Part shown: positions 33,989 to 42,445 of the stretch, in pieces
Position numbering within the stretch: position 1 is the stretch's first letter
Layout of the letters: each line of letters begins with the position of its first letter
Origin: RGIG7450 sp045577655
GTDB lineage: Bacteria > Bacillota > Clostridia > RUG12999
Assembly: GCA_045577655.1 (NCBI GenBank)
Contig: JAZNIU010000027.1
Coordinates: 8,752-72,751, forward strand
DNA length: 64,000 nt
Direction: 5' to 3'
Program-made: the position numbers and the translations under genes
The notes under the pieces: generated by a model
Told to the model about the DNA's origin: nothing
What the model saw: only the letters and a program-made list of their open reading frames with translations
The model's database searches: none

Positions 33989-34885
33989 ATGAAAACAGAG
34001 AAAAATATTTTTATCGCATTTTTTCTTAATCTGACATTTTCGATTTTTGAATTTTTAGGAGGAACCATTACAGGAAGTGTTGCGATAGTTTCGGATGCGG
34101 TGCACGATATCGGAGACGCTATAAGCATTGGTTGCGCATGGCTTTTGGAACGAAAAAGCAAAAAACAGCCTGATGATATATACACATACGGGTATATTCG
34201 ATATTCTGTTGTGGGCAGTCTTATAACAACGGTGATTCTGCTTTTAGGTTCAATCGTGGTTATATACAACGCAGTTTTAAGAATTTTTAATCCCGTTGCC
34301 ATTGATTATAACGGAATGATTATATTTGCGATTATTGGCGCGGCTGTTAATTTTTTTGCTGCCCTCTTCACAAAAGAAGGACATTCGCTCAACCAGAAAG
34401 CCGTTAATCTTCATATGATAGAAGATGTTCTTGGCTGGATTGTTGTTTTAATTGGTGCGATTGTTATGCGATTTACTAATTTTGCAGTTATCGACCCGAT
34501 ACTGTCTATTTTAGTTTCTGTGTTTATACTTTTTAATGCAATAAAGAATTTCAAACAGATTGAGAATCTTTTTCTTGAAAAAATTCCTGCAGGTATAAAA
34601 CTTGAAGAACTGAAAGAACACATCTGTGAAATTGACGATGTTATTGACGTTCATCACATCCATGTGTGGAGTATGGACGGGTATAATAATTATGCAACGA
34701 TGCATGTTGTCACAGAAGAGGAAAGCTCTTTAATAAAAGAAAAAATAAGAACCGAGCTTAAAGAGCATGGAATAGGTCATGTTACTTTAGAACTTGAAAA
34801 GCCGGGAGAAGAGTGCGACGCTGAACATTGCCATGTTCATCATACTGAAACAGGTGGACATCACCACCACCATCATCATCACTAA
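33989..34885 (+). CDS. Cation diffusion facilitator metal exporter with poly-His tail
   Basis: A 298-residue CDF (CzcD/ZitB-like) divalent-metal/proton antiporter. Six membrane segments; the metal-site motifs SDAVHDIGDA in helix 2 and HMIEDVLGW in helix 5 (HxxxD, typical of zinc or cadmium transport) are visible. The cytoplasmic C-terminal domain holds VHHIHVWSMDGYNNYATMHVV. The protein ends with CHVHHTETGG followed by eight histidines, a natural metal-binding tail. ATG 33989 follows AAGGACGG. It probably exports zinc and similar ions. Confidence 0.93.
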   Translation: MKTEKNIFIAFFLNLTFSIFEFLGGTITGSVAIVSDAVHDIGDAISIGCAWLLERKSKKQPDDIYTYGYIRYSVVGSLITTVILLLGSIVVIYNAVLRIFNPVAIDYNGMIIFAIIGAAVNFFAALFTKEGHSLNQKAVNLHMIEDVLGWIVVLIGAIVMRFTNFAVIDPILSILVSVFILFNAIKNFKQIENLFLEKIPAGIKLEELKEHICEIDDVIDVHHIHVWSMDGYNNYATMHVVTEEESSLIKEKIRTELKEHGIGHVTLELEKPGEECDAEHCHVHHTETGGHHHHHHHH

Positions 34886-34899
34886 ACGAGGCGAGAAAA

Positions 34900-35655
34900 A
34901 TGAAAAATACTGAACTGCTGATAAAATCCACAATGGATGGCACTATGCAACCTTCTTTGTTCTATAAAGCAAAAGGGGAGGAAAAACGACCTCTGCTTGT
35001 CGGACTGCATACATGGAGCTATGACAGGTTTAATCAAATAGATAATATGCTTCCGTATGCGGAGAAGTACAATTTTAATTTGCTGTTGCCGGAGTTCCGG
35101 GGCGCCAATCTCAAAGCAAATCCCAATTGCACAAAAGCGTGCGGGTCCGACTATGCAAAACAAGACATAAAAGATGCTATTGACTATGTTGTCACCAATA
35201 AAAATATTGACAGAAGCAATATTTTTTTGCTGGGACTCAGCGGCGGCGGTCATATGGCGCTTTTAATGTCCGGTTTTTGTCCTGAATATTTTAAGGCTGT
35301 TGGTGCATATGTTCCGATTACCGACCTTGAAAAATGGATAAACCAGAACCCCGGATACAGAGATAATGTTTTAGCTTGTTGCAATAACGATGTGGCAGAG
35401 CTTAGAAAAAGGTCGCCTATTAATCATGTTCAAAAAATTGCAGAGTCAAATTTGAAGATCTTTCATGGAAAATTTGACCCGGTTGTTCCGGTGGCACAAA
35501 GTCTGGAGCTGTATGAAAAAATAATGTCAGACTATCCGGATGCCCGTGTTTTCCTTGATGTTTTTGACGGTGGTCATGAAATTGATATGAAAATGGCTTT
35601 CTACTGGATTCTTTCTCAATATCAGGAAATAGAAAAAGCGGTTGTTACAGGCTGA
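34900..35655 (+). CDS. Alpha/beta hydrolase, prolyl oligopeptidase-like
   Basis: A 251-residue serine hydrolase. The nucleophile elbow is GLSGGGH (Ser in G-x-S-x-G), the acid is probably in KFDPVVPV, and the base is His in GGHEID near the C-terminus. The sequence before the elbow (NKNIDRSNIFLLGLSGGG) is typical of peptidase S9 or acetyl-xylan-esterase-like enzymes. No signal peptide, so cytoplasmic. It starts 14 bases after the CDF gene. Substrate unknown. Confidence 0.85.
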   Translation: MKNTELLIKSTMDGTMQPSLFYKAKGEEKRPLLVGLHTWSYDRFNQIDNMLPYAEKYNFNLLLPEFRGANLKANPNCTKACGSDYAKQDIKDAIDYVVTNKNIDRSNIFLLGLSGGGHMALLMSGFCPEYFKAVGAYVPITDLEKWINQNPGYRDNVLACCNNDVAELRKRSPINHVQKIAESNLKIFHGKFDPVVPVAQSLELYEKIMSDYPDARVFLDVFDGGHEIDMKMAFYWILSQYQEIEKAVVTG

Positions 35656-35684
35656 TTCATATATTCTTAAATTGGAGATACAAA

Positions 35685-36557
35685 ATGAAAAAAATATTAG
35701 ATCCTAGGCTTATGTTAATCGTTTCAATGATAATATTCGGTACGCTGGGGCCATTTGTACGAAACATTTCGGTTTCATCGGGTGAACTTGCGCTCTACCG
35801 TGCCATTCTGGCGTCTGTTATGATAGCGCTTTTCCTTGTTATTACAAAACAGAAAATACCTTTTTCTAAGATTAAAAAAGAAGTGCCGCTTTTGCTTGCT
35901 TCGGGAATTGCAATGGGAATAAACTGGATTTTGCTTTTTGAAGCATACAAATACACAACTGTTTCAGCAGCTACTCTCAGCTACTATTTTGCTCCGGTTA
36001 TTGTTACAGCGGTTTGCCCTGTTCTTTTTCGGGAGAAATTAACCGTTAAGCAACTGATATGTTTTATTATGTCTTCTGTCGGACTGATAATGATTACGGG
36101 CATAGGAAAACTGGGAGGCGGAAAAGATTTTATAGGCATCATGTTCGGTCTTGGTGCGGCGGTTTTCTATGCAACAGTAATTTTACTTAACAAATTCATA
36201 AAAAATGTTGATGGAATTCACAGAACTTTTTTGCAGTTTATTGCTGCAATTGTTGTTCTTGCTCCGTACGTTTTTGCTACAAGCGGAGTTTCGCTTAATG
36301 TGCTTGACACGGTTGGTTGGGCAAATCTTCTTGTTGTAGGTATTGTGCATACCGGCATTACATATTGTTTGTATTTTTATTCTCTCAAAGAATTACCGGG
36401 CCAGAAAGCCGCAATTTTAAGTTATATTGACCCGCTTGTAGCGGTTATAATTTCTGTCACGGTATTGGGCGAGATGATGACTTTCTGGCAAGCGGTAGGC
36501 GGAATTTTGATTTTAGGATTTACAATGTGGAACGAAATAACACCCCGAACGAAATAG
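35685..36557 (+). CDS. EamA/DMT family transporter
   Basis: A 290-residue membrane protein with ten hydrophobic segments arranged as two EamA repeats (LMLIVSMIIFGTLGPFVR and GIMFGLGAAVFYATVILLNK at the starts of the two halves). Members export or import amino acids, nucleotide sugars and other metabolites. The last codons lie inside the terminator hairpin. Confidence 0.9.
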   Translation: MKKILDPRLMLIVSMIIFGTLGPFVRNISVSSGELALYRAILASVMIALFLVITKQKIPFSKIKKEVPLLLASGIAMGINWILLFEAYKYTTVSAATLSYYFAPVIVTAVCPVLFREKLTVKQLICFIMSSVGLIMITGIGKLGGGKDFIGIMFGLGAAVFYATVILLNKFIKNVDGIHRTFLQFIAAIVVLAPYVFATSGVSLNVLDTVGWANLLVVGIVHTGITYCLYFYSLKELPGQKAAILSYIDPLVAVIISVTVLGEMMTFWQAVGGILILGFTMWNEITPRTK

Positions 36558-36573
36558 TTCGGGGATTTTTTAT
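36543..36573 (+). terminator. Intrinsic terminator overlapping the EamA stop codon
   Basis: CCCCGAAC pairs with GTTCGGGG (8 bp, 6-base loop) and is followed by ATTTTTTATT. The TAG stop (36555-36557) sits at the loop and start of the 3' arm, so the ribosome would cover the hairpin while terminating. Confidence 0.9.
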
Positions 36574-36582
36574 TAAAAATGC

Positions 36583-36611
36583 TTGACATGGCTAAATGAG
36601 TGTGTTATAAT
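36583..36611 (+). promoter_or_regulatory. Full-consensus sigma-A promoter of ylxM-ffh
   Basis: A perfect TTGACA at 36583-36588, a 17-base spacer and a perfect TATAAT at 36606-36611. Strong constitutive promoter, as expected for SRP and ribosomal protein genes. Confidence 0.9.
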
Positions 36612-36642
36612 ATGTAAAGTAATTTGCTTTACAGGTGATTTT

Positions 36643-36975
36643 ATGGCTAAAAATTTCATAAACGGGATGTTACTTGATTTTTACGGGAGTCTGCTTTCCG
36701 AAAGACAAAGAGATGTTATGGAGCTTTATTATAACGAGGATTTGTCTTTGGCGGAAATTGCAGAGGATATAGGGATTACCAGACAGGGAGTCCGTGATGC
36801 CATAAAAAAATCTGAAAGCATTTTAGCTGAAACAGAAGAAAAGCTTGGGCTTGCCCAAAGGTTTAAAGATATTTCTCAGAAACTGGATATACTGAAAAGA
36901 ATGGTGCTTGAAATAGATGTTGACAAAAAAGAAACCGAGCCCATAATTAAGCTTATATCAGAACTTGAAATTTGA
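36643..36975 (+). CDS. ylxM: YlxM/p13 family helix-turn-helix protein
   Basis: A 110-residue sigma-70 region 4-like helix-turn-helix protein (LLSERQRDVMELYYNEDLS, then AEIAEDIGITRQGVRDAI). It is almost always encoded with ffh and is thought to modulate the signal recognition particle. ATG 36643 follows AGGTGA; a longer upstream frame starts inside the promoter and is rejected. Its TGA stop is part of the ffh ribosome site. Confidence 0.92.
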   Translation: MAKNFINGMLLDFYGSLLSERQRDVMELYYNEDLSLAEIAEDIGITRQGVRDAIKKSESILAETEEKLGLAQRFKDISQKLDILKRMVLEIDVDKKETEPIIKLISELEI

Positions 36976-36985
36976 GGTGAAAAAT

Positions 36986-38329
36986 TTGGCATTTGATAGT
37001 TTGGTTGAAAGACTTCAAGACACCTTCAGAAAAATGAAAAATCATGGTAAGGTAACAGAGCTTGATGTTAAAAATGCCATGAGAGAAATACGGCTTGCTT
37101 TGCTGGAAGCAGACGTAAACTATAAAGTTGTTAAAGATTTTGTCAAAAAAACTTCTGAACGTGCTGTTGGCGCTGAGATTTTAGAAAGTCTGACACCGGC
37201 TCAACATATTATAAAAATTGTTAAAGAAGAAATGGTTGAACTTCTTGGAAAAGAAGAAGCTAAACTTGAGTTTTCTTCAAAACCGCCAACGGTTATAATG
37301 ATGGTTGGTTTGCAGGGTGCAGGTAAAACAACAACTTCTGCAAAACTTGCTTTGCTGCTCAAAAAACAGCGTGCAAAAAGACCGCTTCTTGTTGCTTGCG
37401 ATGTTTACAGACCTGCTGCTATCAAACAACTTCAGGTGGTGGGTGCACAACTTGACATTCCGGTTTTTTCAATCGAAGGGTCAAATGACCCGGTTGAAAT
37501 TGCCAAAAAAGCAATTGATAATGCTAAAGACCACGGTAACGACCTTGTTATCATAGATACTGCGGGCAGACTTCATGTTAATGAAGAGCTTATGCAGGAA
37601 CTTGAAAATATAAAAACTGTTGCAGAGCCTACCGAAATTCTTCTTGTTGTTGACTCTATGACGGGTCAGGATGCAGTTAATGTTGCTGAATCATTCAATG
37701 AACAGCTTGAGATTACCGGCGTTGTTCTCACAAAGCTTGACGGTGACACGCGTGGCGGTGCTGCGATAAGTGTACGCGCCGTAACAGGTAAACCGGTTAA
37801 ATTTGCCGGTATGGGAGAAAAGCTTTCAGACCTTGAAGTGTTTTATCCCGAACGCATGGCATCGAGAATTCTTGGGATGGGCGATGTCCTGACGCTTATT
37901 GACAAGGCTCAGGAAGCATTTGATGAAAAACAGGCAAAAGAGCTTGAACAGAAACTTCGTCAAAACAAGTTTGATCTGGAAGATTTTCTGGTTCAGCTCA
38001 GACAAATGAAAAATATGGGGCCTTTGTCCCAGATAGTAGGCATGCTTCCGGGAGTTGATTCAAAAGCGCTTAAAAATGCAAATATTGACGACAATCATCT
38101 TTCGAGGACCGAGGCAATAATCCTGTCTATGACGCCAAAAGAAAGGCAAAATCCAAGCATAATAAACGCAAGCCGCAAACAGAGGATTGCAAACGGTTCA
38201 GGGATGAGAGTTCAGGAGGTTAATGCCTTGCTTAAACAGTTTGATGCAATGCAGAAAATGATTAAGCAGATGACAGGTAACAAACAAATGCAAAGACAAA
38301 TGAAAAAAATGGGCAGGTTCCCGTTTTAA
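36986..38329 (+). CDS. ffh: Signal recognition particle protein Ffh
   Basis: A 447-residue SRP54 GTPase that targets nascent membrane proteins. N domain (residues ~1-90), G domain with GLQGAGKTTTSAKLA, DTAGRLH and TKLDGDTRGGAA, and a methionine-rich M domain ending in a Met/Lys/Gln-rich tail. I chose TTG 36986 because GAGGTGA lies 5-6 bases upstream and the product begins MAFDSLVERLQ, the family start. A longer frame from 36965 overlaps ylxM and is not needed. Confidence 0.96.
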   Translation: MAFDSLVERLQDTFRKMKNHGKVTELDVKNAMREIRLALLEADVNYKVVKDFVKKTSERAVGAEILESLTPAQHIIKIVKEEMVELLGKEEAKLEFSSKPPTVIMMVGLQGAGKTTTSAKLALLLKKQRAKRPLLVACDVYRPAAIKQLQVVGAQLDIPVFSIEGSNDPVEIAKKAIDNAKDHGNDLVIIDTAGRLHVNEELMQELENIKTVAEPTEILLVVDSMTGQDAVNVAESFNEQLEITGVVLTKLDGDTRGGAAISVRAVTGKPVKFAGMGEKLSDLEVFYPERMASRILGMGDVLTLIDKAQEAFDEKQAKELEQKLRQNKFDLEDFLVQLRQMKNMGPLSQIVGMLPGVDSKALKNANIDDNHLSRTEAIILSMTPKERQNPSIINASRKQRIANGSGMRVQEVNALLKQFDAMQKMIKQMTGNKQMQRQMKKMGRFPF

Positions 38330-38356
38330 TAAAATATTATTTGGAGGTGAATATAA

Positions 38357-38602
38357 ATGGCAGTTAAAATTCGTTTAAGCCGTATGGGCGCAAAGAAAAA
38401 TCCTTTTTACAGAATTGTTGTTGCAGATTCCAGATATCCGAGAAACGGTCGTTTCATTGAAGAAATAGGAACATACAATCCTATCACTGAACCGGCTGAA
38501 GTAAAGGTTGATGCAGAAAAAGCAAAAAAATGGCTTGCTTGTGGTGCTCAGCCCACAGATACTGTTAAAGCTTTACTTAAGAAAAACGGTATTGAAAAAT
38601 AA
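38357..38602 (+). CDS. rpsP: 30S ribosomal protein S16
   Basis: An 81-residue ribosomal protein of normal length: VKIRLSRMGAKKNPFYRIVVADSR at the N-terminus and EEIGTYNP in the middle. Excellent GGAGGTGA ribosome site. It follows ffh in the usual Firmicute order. Confidence 0.97.
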   Translation: MAVKIRLSRMGAKKNPFYRIVVADSRYPRNGRFIEEIGTYNPITEPAEVKVDAEKAKKWLACGAQPTDTVKALLKKNGIEK

Positions 38603-38622
38603 TTCGGTTTGGAGAAAAGCAG

Positions 38623-38853
38623 ATGAAAGAATTATTGACAAACATTGCAAAATCGCTTGTTGACAAACCGGAAAATGTTTCTGTTGCCGAGTCGGAAAAC
38701 GACAGAGGCGTTTTACTCGAACTTCAGGTTGACCCTAAAGATATGGGTAAAATAATCGGCAAACAGGGCAGAATTGCAAAAGCAATCAGAACTGTTGTTA
38801 AAGCGGTTGCAAGTAAAGAGGACAAAAAAGTCAGAGTTGACATTATTGAATGA
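38623..38853 (+). CDS. khpA: KH-domain RNA-binding protein KhpA (YlqC)
   Basis: A 76-residue single KH-domain protein with the GXXG loop in IIGKQGRIAKAIR. It works with KhpB/Jag in RNA binding and cell-size control in Firmicutes. Located between rpsP and rimM as in most relatives. Confidence 0.95.
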   Translation: MKELLTNIAKSLVDKPENVSVAESENDRGVLLELQVDPKDMGKIIGKQGRIAKAIRTVVKAVASKEDKKVRVDIIE

Positions 38854-38855
38854 TG

Positions 38856-38883
38856 TTTCGCCGGGTAAGACTACTCGGCGAAA
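38856..38883 (+). promoter_or_regulatory. Stem-loop between khpA and rimM
   Basis: TTTCGCCG pairs with CGGCGAAA (8 bp) around a 12-base loop that can add G-T/A-C pairs. There is no T-run after it, so it is probably an mRNA-processing or stability element. Confidence 0.5.
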
Positions 38884-38915
38884 TTCATATCCAGCATAAT
38901 TTGCAGGTGATTTAA

Positions 38916-39404
38916 TTGAAAAAAATTAATATAGGTAAAATTGTTACAACACGCGGTATCCGCGGAGAAATCAAAATTTTTCCCCATACAAACGTTACGG
39001 ATATGTTTGATAAGCTTAAAACTGTTTATATTGGGGAAAATGAAGAAAAGATTAAATTTGTTAAACACATAAAAGGTTGTGTATCTGTTAAATTCAGCGG
39101 AGTAGACACACCGGAAGAAGCACAAAAGCTTGTAGGTAAGCAAGTTTTTGTTGACGAAAAAATGTTGCCGAGTCTTGAAGAAAACAGCTTTTATCTGAAA
39201 GATATTATCGGTTGTGACGTTAAAGATGCAGAAGAAAATTTTGTCGGCAAAATAACCGATGTAATTTTTACCGGAGCAAACGATGTTTACGAAATAACTT
39301 CGGAAGAAGACAGAAAAATACTTGTTCCTGCTGTTAAAGAGTTCATTTTAAATGTGGACATAAAAAACAAACTTATTACAGTTAATTTAATTGAAGGAAT
39401 GTAA
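38916..39404 (+). CDS. rimM: Ribosome maturation factor RimM
   Basis: A 162-residue factor for 30S assembly. The N-terminal RimM domain shows IGKIVTTRGIRGEIKIFP and the linker/PRC-barrel part has SFYLKDIIGCDV and VPAVKEFILNVDI. TTG start at 38916 with CAGGTGAT upstream. A strong terminator follows directly, and trmD and rplS, which usually come next, are absent. Confidence 0.94.
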   Translation: MKKINIGKIVTTRGIRGEIKIFPHTNVTDMFDKLKTVYIGENEEKIKFVKHIKGCVSVKFSGVDTPEEAQKLVGKQVFVDEKMLPSLEENSFYLKDIIGCDVKDAEENFVGKITDVIFTGANDVYEITSEEDRKILVPAVKEFILNVDIKNKLITVNLIEGM

Positions 39405-39437
39405 AAAAATGACGGTGGTATAACCACCGTCATTTTT
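39405..39437. terminator. Bidirectional terminator between rimM and the WG-repeat gene
   Basis: A 15-bp inverted repeat (AAAAATGACGGTGGT / ACCACCGTCATTTTT) with a 3-base loop. A/T tracts flank both arms, so it serves both convergent genes. Confidence 0.93.
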
Positions 39438-40896
39438 ATTTTGTTGTTATTGTTACTGTCTGGGTGTCATCAATCCAGCCAACTGTGCAGGAGAAAGCTT
39501 CTGCAACCGCTCGGACGGGCACAAGGGTTCTGCTGCTTATAAGCTGTGGCGGAACATCAAGTTCTTTTCTTACGCCGTTTATATAAATTTCGGGTTTGCC
39601 GATTGTAAGTGAAATTGTAGTTTTACCTTGAGTTGATGTAACTGTCTGTGTAGCATCGTCCCAGTCAACGGTTGCACCAAGTGATTCAAAAATTGCACGC
39701 AGGGGAACAAGAGTTCTGCTGTTTACAAGCTGAGGAGCAACATCAAAATTAACAGGTTTTCCGTCGATTAAAACATCAATATATGTTTCAAACAGTACTA
39801 TTCCATATTTGCCGTCTTTGCAAATTGATGCTGAAGAATTTTTAAGAGGAGAGATTGACTCGTACTGGAGAGGAAGAACAACGTTGTTCTCTTTGTCAAT
39901 TATACCCCAATTATAATCTTTTGAAACAACAACGCGACCCTTTTCAAACCAGCCGGCATAAGAATATTCGGCAGGGATGACAAGTTTTCCTTCGGTGTTT
40001 ATAAAACCCCATTTTCCTCCCAAAGATACTGCTGCAAGTCCTTGCGAGAAAGTGCGGACATTGTCAAATTCAAAGTCGGTAATAAGTTTGCCGGTTTTGT
40101 CGATTGCGGCAAACAAAGTTTTGTTGCCGACTTTTTTACTTACGGCTGCAACACCTTCTGAAAAATCAGTTGCGCCGGAATATTCAAAATCAATTACGGT
40201 TTTACCTGTAGCATCAATGAACCCCCAGTTTCCATTTTTCATAACGCGGGCAAGACCATCGGAAAAACTTGTTGCCATATCAAAATCAAAGTTAATTATT
40301 TTTTCGCCTTTGTCGTTTAAATATCCCCATTTATCTCCAATGGCTACGGCAACAATGCCATCTGAAAAACCGGAACCGTTGTCGTATGCGGGCGGAACAA
40401 TTTCCTGCCCCAGTGCATTGATATATCCGATTTTTAAGTCTTTTAAAACTGTTGCAACACCGCCTGAAAAGTCAGAAACATTGGAGTAGATAAGCGGAAC
40501 CACGATTTCACCATAACAATTGATAAAACCAAATTTTCCGTTGCGACCAACTGCTGCAAGACCTTCGTGGAAATCACTTGCCGAATCGTATGTAGCCAGA
40601 ATAACCTCGGTTCCGTAACCGTTTATATATCCGTATTTATTATTTCTTTTAAAAACTGCAAGTCCCTCTGAAAAATTACTGGTATAATCAAATGTTGGCA
40701 GAGTAAGAAACTTGCCGGAAGCATCAATAAACCCCCATTTTCCATCTTTTTCTACAGATGCAAAACCTTCGCTGAAAGGATTTGCAAAAGTATATTCGCA
40801 ATTGATAATTGACATAGTCACTCCTGCACTTGCATTAAACAAAAAAGTTGACATAAAAAGTGCAGTAAGAACTAAAAGAGTAAGTATTTTTTTCAT
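39436..40896 (-). CDS. Secreted WG-repeat protein with C-terminal stalk domain
   Basis: A 486-residue exported protein. Signal peptide of about 24 residues (ending FNASAG). Residues about 37-370 hold ten WG-type repeats of ~33 residues, each with a version of FSEGLAAV-x(3)-GKWGFID. Residues about 372-486 form a copper-amine-oxidase-N-like stalk domain in two halves (LVNSRTLVPLRAIFESLGATV and LISSRTLVPVRAVAEAF), a common clostridial wall or surface module. Several repeats are degenerate (for example KIGYIN, NWGIID). The function is unknown; probably a beta-propeller-like surface protein. Good AAGGAGG ribosome site. Confidence 0.92.
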   Translation of the reverse strand: MKKILTLLVLTALFMSTFLFNASAGVTMSIINCEYTFANPFSEGFASVEKDGKWGFIDASGKFLTLPTFDYTSNFSEGLAVFKRNNKYGYINGYGTEVILATYDSASDFHEGLAAVGRNGKFGFINCYGEIVVPLIYSNVSDFSGGVATVLKDLKIGYINALGQEIVPPAYDNGSGFSDGIVAVAIGDKWGYLNDKGEKIINFDFDMATSFSDGLARVMKNGNWGFIDATGKTVIDFEYSGATDFSEGVAAVSKKVGNKTLFAAIDKTGKLITDFEFDNVRTFSQGLAAVSLGGKWGFINTEGKLVIPAEYSYAGWFEKGRVVVSKDYNWGIIDKENNVVLPLQYESISPLKNSSASICKDGKYGIVLFETYIDVLIDGKPVNFDVAPQLVNSRTLVPLRAIFESLGATVDWDDATQTVTSTQGKTTISLTIGKPEIYINGVRKELDVPPQLISSRTLVPVRAVAEAFSCTVGWIDDTQTVTITTK

Positions 40897-40926
40897 AAAT
40901 AAAACCTCCTTGATTTTTATGGTTTA

Positions 40927-40955
40927 ATTATACCATCTGTAATAAGAAAATGCAA
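40927..40955 (-). promoter_or_regulatory. Promoter of the WG-repeat gene
   Basis: On the minus strand: TTGCAT, a 17-base spacer, and TATAAT with a TGG extension, about 30 bases before the start codon. Confidence 0.65.
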
Positions 40956-40959
40956 TACA

Positions 40960-40988
40960 GTATTTTTTTATTTTATGTGTAAATAATA
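40960..40988 (+). promoter_or_regulatory. Candidate forespore (sigma-G/F-type) promoter of the germination gene
   Basis: GTATT at 40960-40964, a 17-base spacer, and AATAATA at 40982-40988, which differs by one base from the sigma-G -10 consensus CATWWTA. No sigma-A promoter is seen here. The match is modest in AT-rich DNA. Confidence 0.3.
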
Positions 40989-41005
40989 ACCTTTAAAGAA
41001 AGGTT

Positions 41006-42415
41006 GTGTTTTGCACGGTGAAAATACCAAAAAATATAAATGAGTCAACGAAACTATTTAAAAGTACCATAAACTTTGACAGAAATTTTGATGTCATCTT
41101 TCGTCAGTTTTATATGGGGTGCCAGAAATGTAGTATTTTTACATTAGACGGCGAGGTTAATGGTGAAGTTTTGACCCATATCCTGAAAAATCTTATGGAC
41201 GTTAAATCAAAGGTGCCGCTGACCACAGACGAGATTGATAAAAAAATTATTACATTTATAGAAGTGAGCATCCAGACAGAGCTTAAAGAAGTTGTAAATT
41301 CAATGTATGTGGGATCTGCTGTTATGTTTGTAGACGGCATTGAAGAAGCGTTTGTCATTGACGCTAAAAGTTTTCCGCAGGATAAATCAATGGAACCTGA
41401 AAAAGACAAAACCATTAGGGGTTCAAGAGATGGGTTTGGTGCCATACCCATTTTTAATGCTGCACTTATCAGGCGAAGAATACATTCGACAGAACTTATG
41501 ATGGAAAAATTTTCTGTGGGCAGAAAATCTTCTTCTGATGTTATTGTTTGTTATATGGAAGGGCTCAGCGACAAGAAATTTGTTGAAGAAGTTAAAAGGA
41601 AAATTTCCGGACTTGATATACAGGGGTTGACAATGAACCAGGAGACACTGTCCGAAAATATTTTTCCTACAAAATGGTATAATCCATTTCCAAAAGTTAG
41701 ATACACTGAACGTCCGGACGAGACAAGTGCAGCTCTTTTGGAAGGGAAGGTTATAATAATTACCGACAACTCTCCGTCTGTAATGATTTTGCCGGCAAAA
41801 ATGATAGATTTTGTTAAAGAAGCAAACGACTACTATTTTCCGCCAATAACCGGAACATACTACAGATTTATCAAATATGGGCTTATGCTGTTGTCCCTTC
41901 TTTTAACTCCGCTCTGGCTTGTTATTCTTGAAAATCTGGACCGACTACCCGAATGGTTTAGAATTTTTGAAATTGACGAGCCGGTGAAAATCCCCGTATT
42001 GCTTCAAATTCTGATAATGGAGTTTGTACTTGAAATCATAAGAATTTCAACAATGAACACGCCGAACGTTCTTGGCAGTTCAATCGGTATAGTGGGCGCT
42101 CTTCTGGTAGGCGAATTTGCCGTATCGTCAGGATGGCTTTCATCTGAAACGGTGTTCTATATGTCTTTCCTTGCAATTTCAATCTATGCAAGCCCCAACT
42201 TTGAATATGGTTATGCCACAAAATTCCTGCGGATTTTTCTTGTTTTACTGACAGGCATATTTGGCCTTATTGGTCTTGTTGCAGGACTTGCGCTAATCTT
42301 TGTAATGCTCATCACGACAAAAACTGTGGACGGAAAGAGCTACCTGCATCCTATTATACCTTTTGACTACAAAGAACTTAAAAAATATTCTTTCAGAAGC
42401 AAGCTGAAAAGATGA
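41006..42415 (+). CDS. GerA-family spore germination protein (SpoVAF/GerAA-like)
   Basis: A 469-residue protein of the GerA family. A cytosolic N-terminal region of about 280 residues is followed by about five membrane segments. Segments such as NIFPTKWYNPFPKVRYTERPD and EGKVIIITDNSPSVMILPA resemble SpoVAF more than a nutrient-receptor A subunit. No GerB- or GerC-type partner is adjacent, and no spoVAC/D/E genes are nearby, so it is an orphan. Start uncertain: GTG 41006 (ribosome site only 2 bases away) or GTG 41018. Acts in the inner spore membrane during germination (family knowledge). Confidence 0.88.
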   Translation: MFCTVKIPKNINESTKLFKSTINFDRNFDVIFRQFYMGCQKCSIFTLDGEVNGEVLTHILKNLMDVKSKVPLTTDEIDKKIITFIEVSIQTELKEVVNSMYVGSAVMFVDGIEEAFVIDAKSFPQDKSMEPEKDKTIRGSRDGFGAIPIFNAALIRRRIHSTELMMEKFSVGRKSSSDVIVCYMEGLSDKKFVEEVKRKISGLDIQGLTMNQETLSENIFPTKWYNPFPKVRYTERPDETSAALLEGKVIIITDNSPSVMILPAKMIDFVKEANDYYFPPITGTYYRFIKYGLMLLSLLLTPLWLVILENLDRLPEWFRIFEIDEPVKIPVLLQILIMEFVLEIIRISTMNTPNVLGSSIGIVGALLVGEFAVSSGWLSSETVFYMSFLAISIYASPNFEYGYATKFLRIFLVLLTGIFGLIGLVAGLALIFVMLITTKTVDGKSYLHPIIPFDYKELKKYSFRSKLKR

Positions 42416-42444
42416 TTGCAAGAGGCTTAAATATATGATATAAT
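42416..42444 (+). promoter_or_regulatory. Promoter of the metallo-hydrolase-hemZ unit
   Basis: TTGCAA at 42416-42421, a 17-base spacer, and TATAAT at 42439-42444 with a TGA extension. The -35 box begins on the base after the stop codon of the germination gene. Confidence 0.65.
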
Positions 42445-42445
42445 T

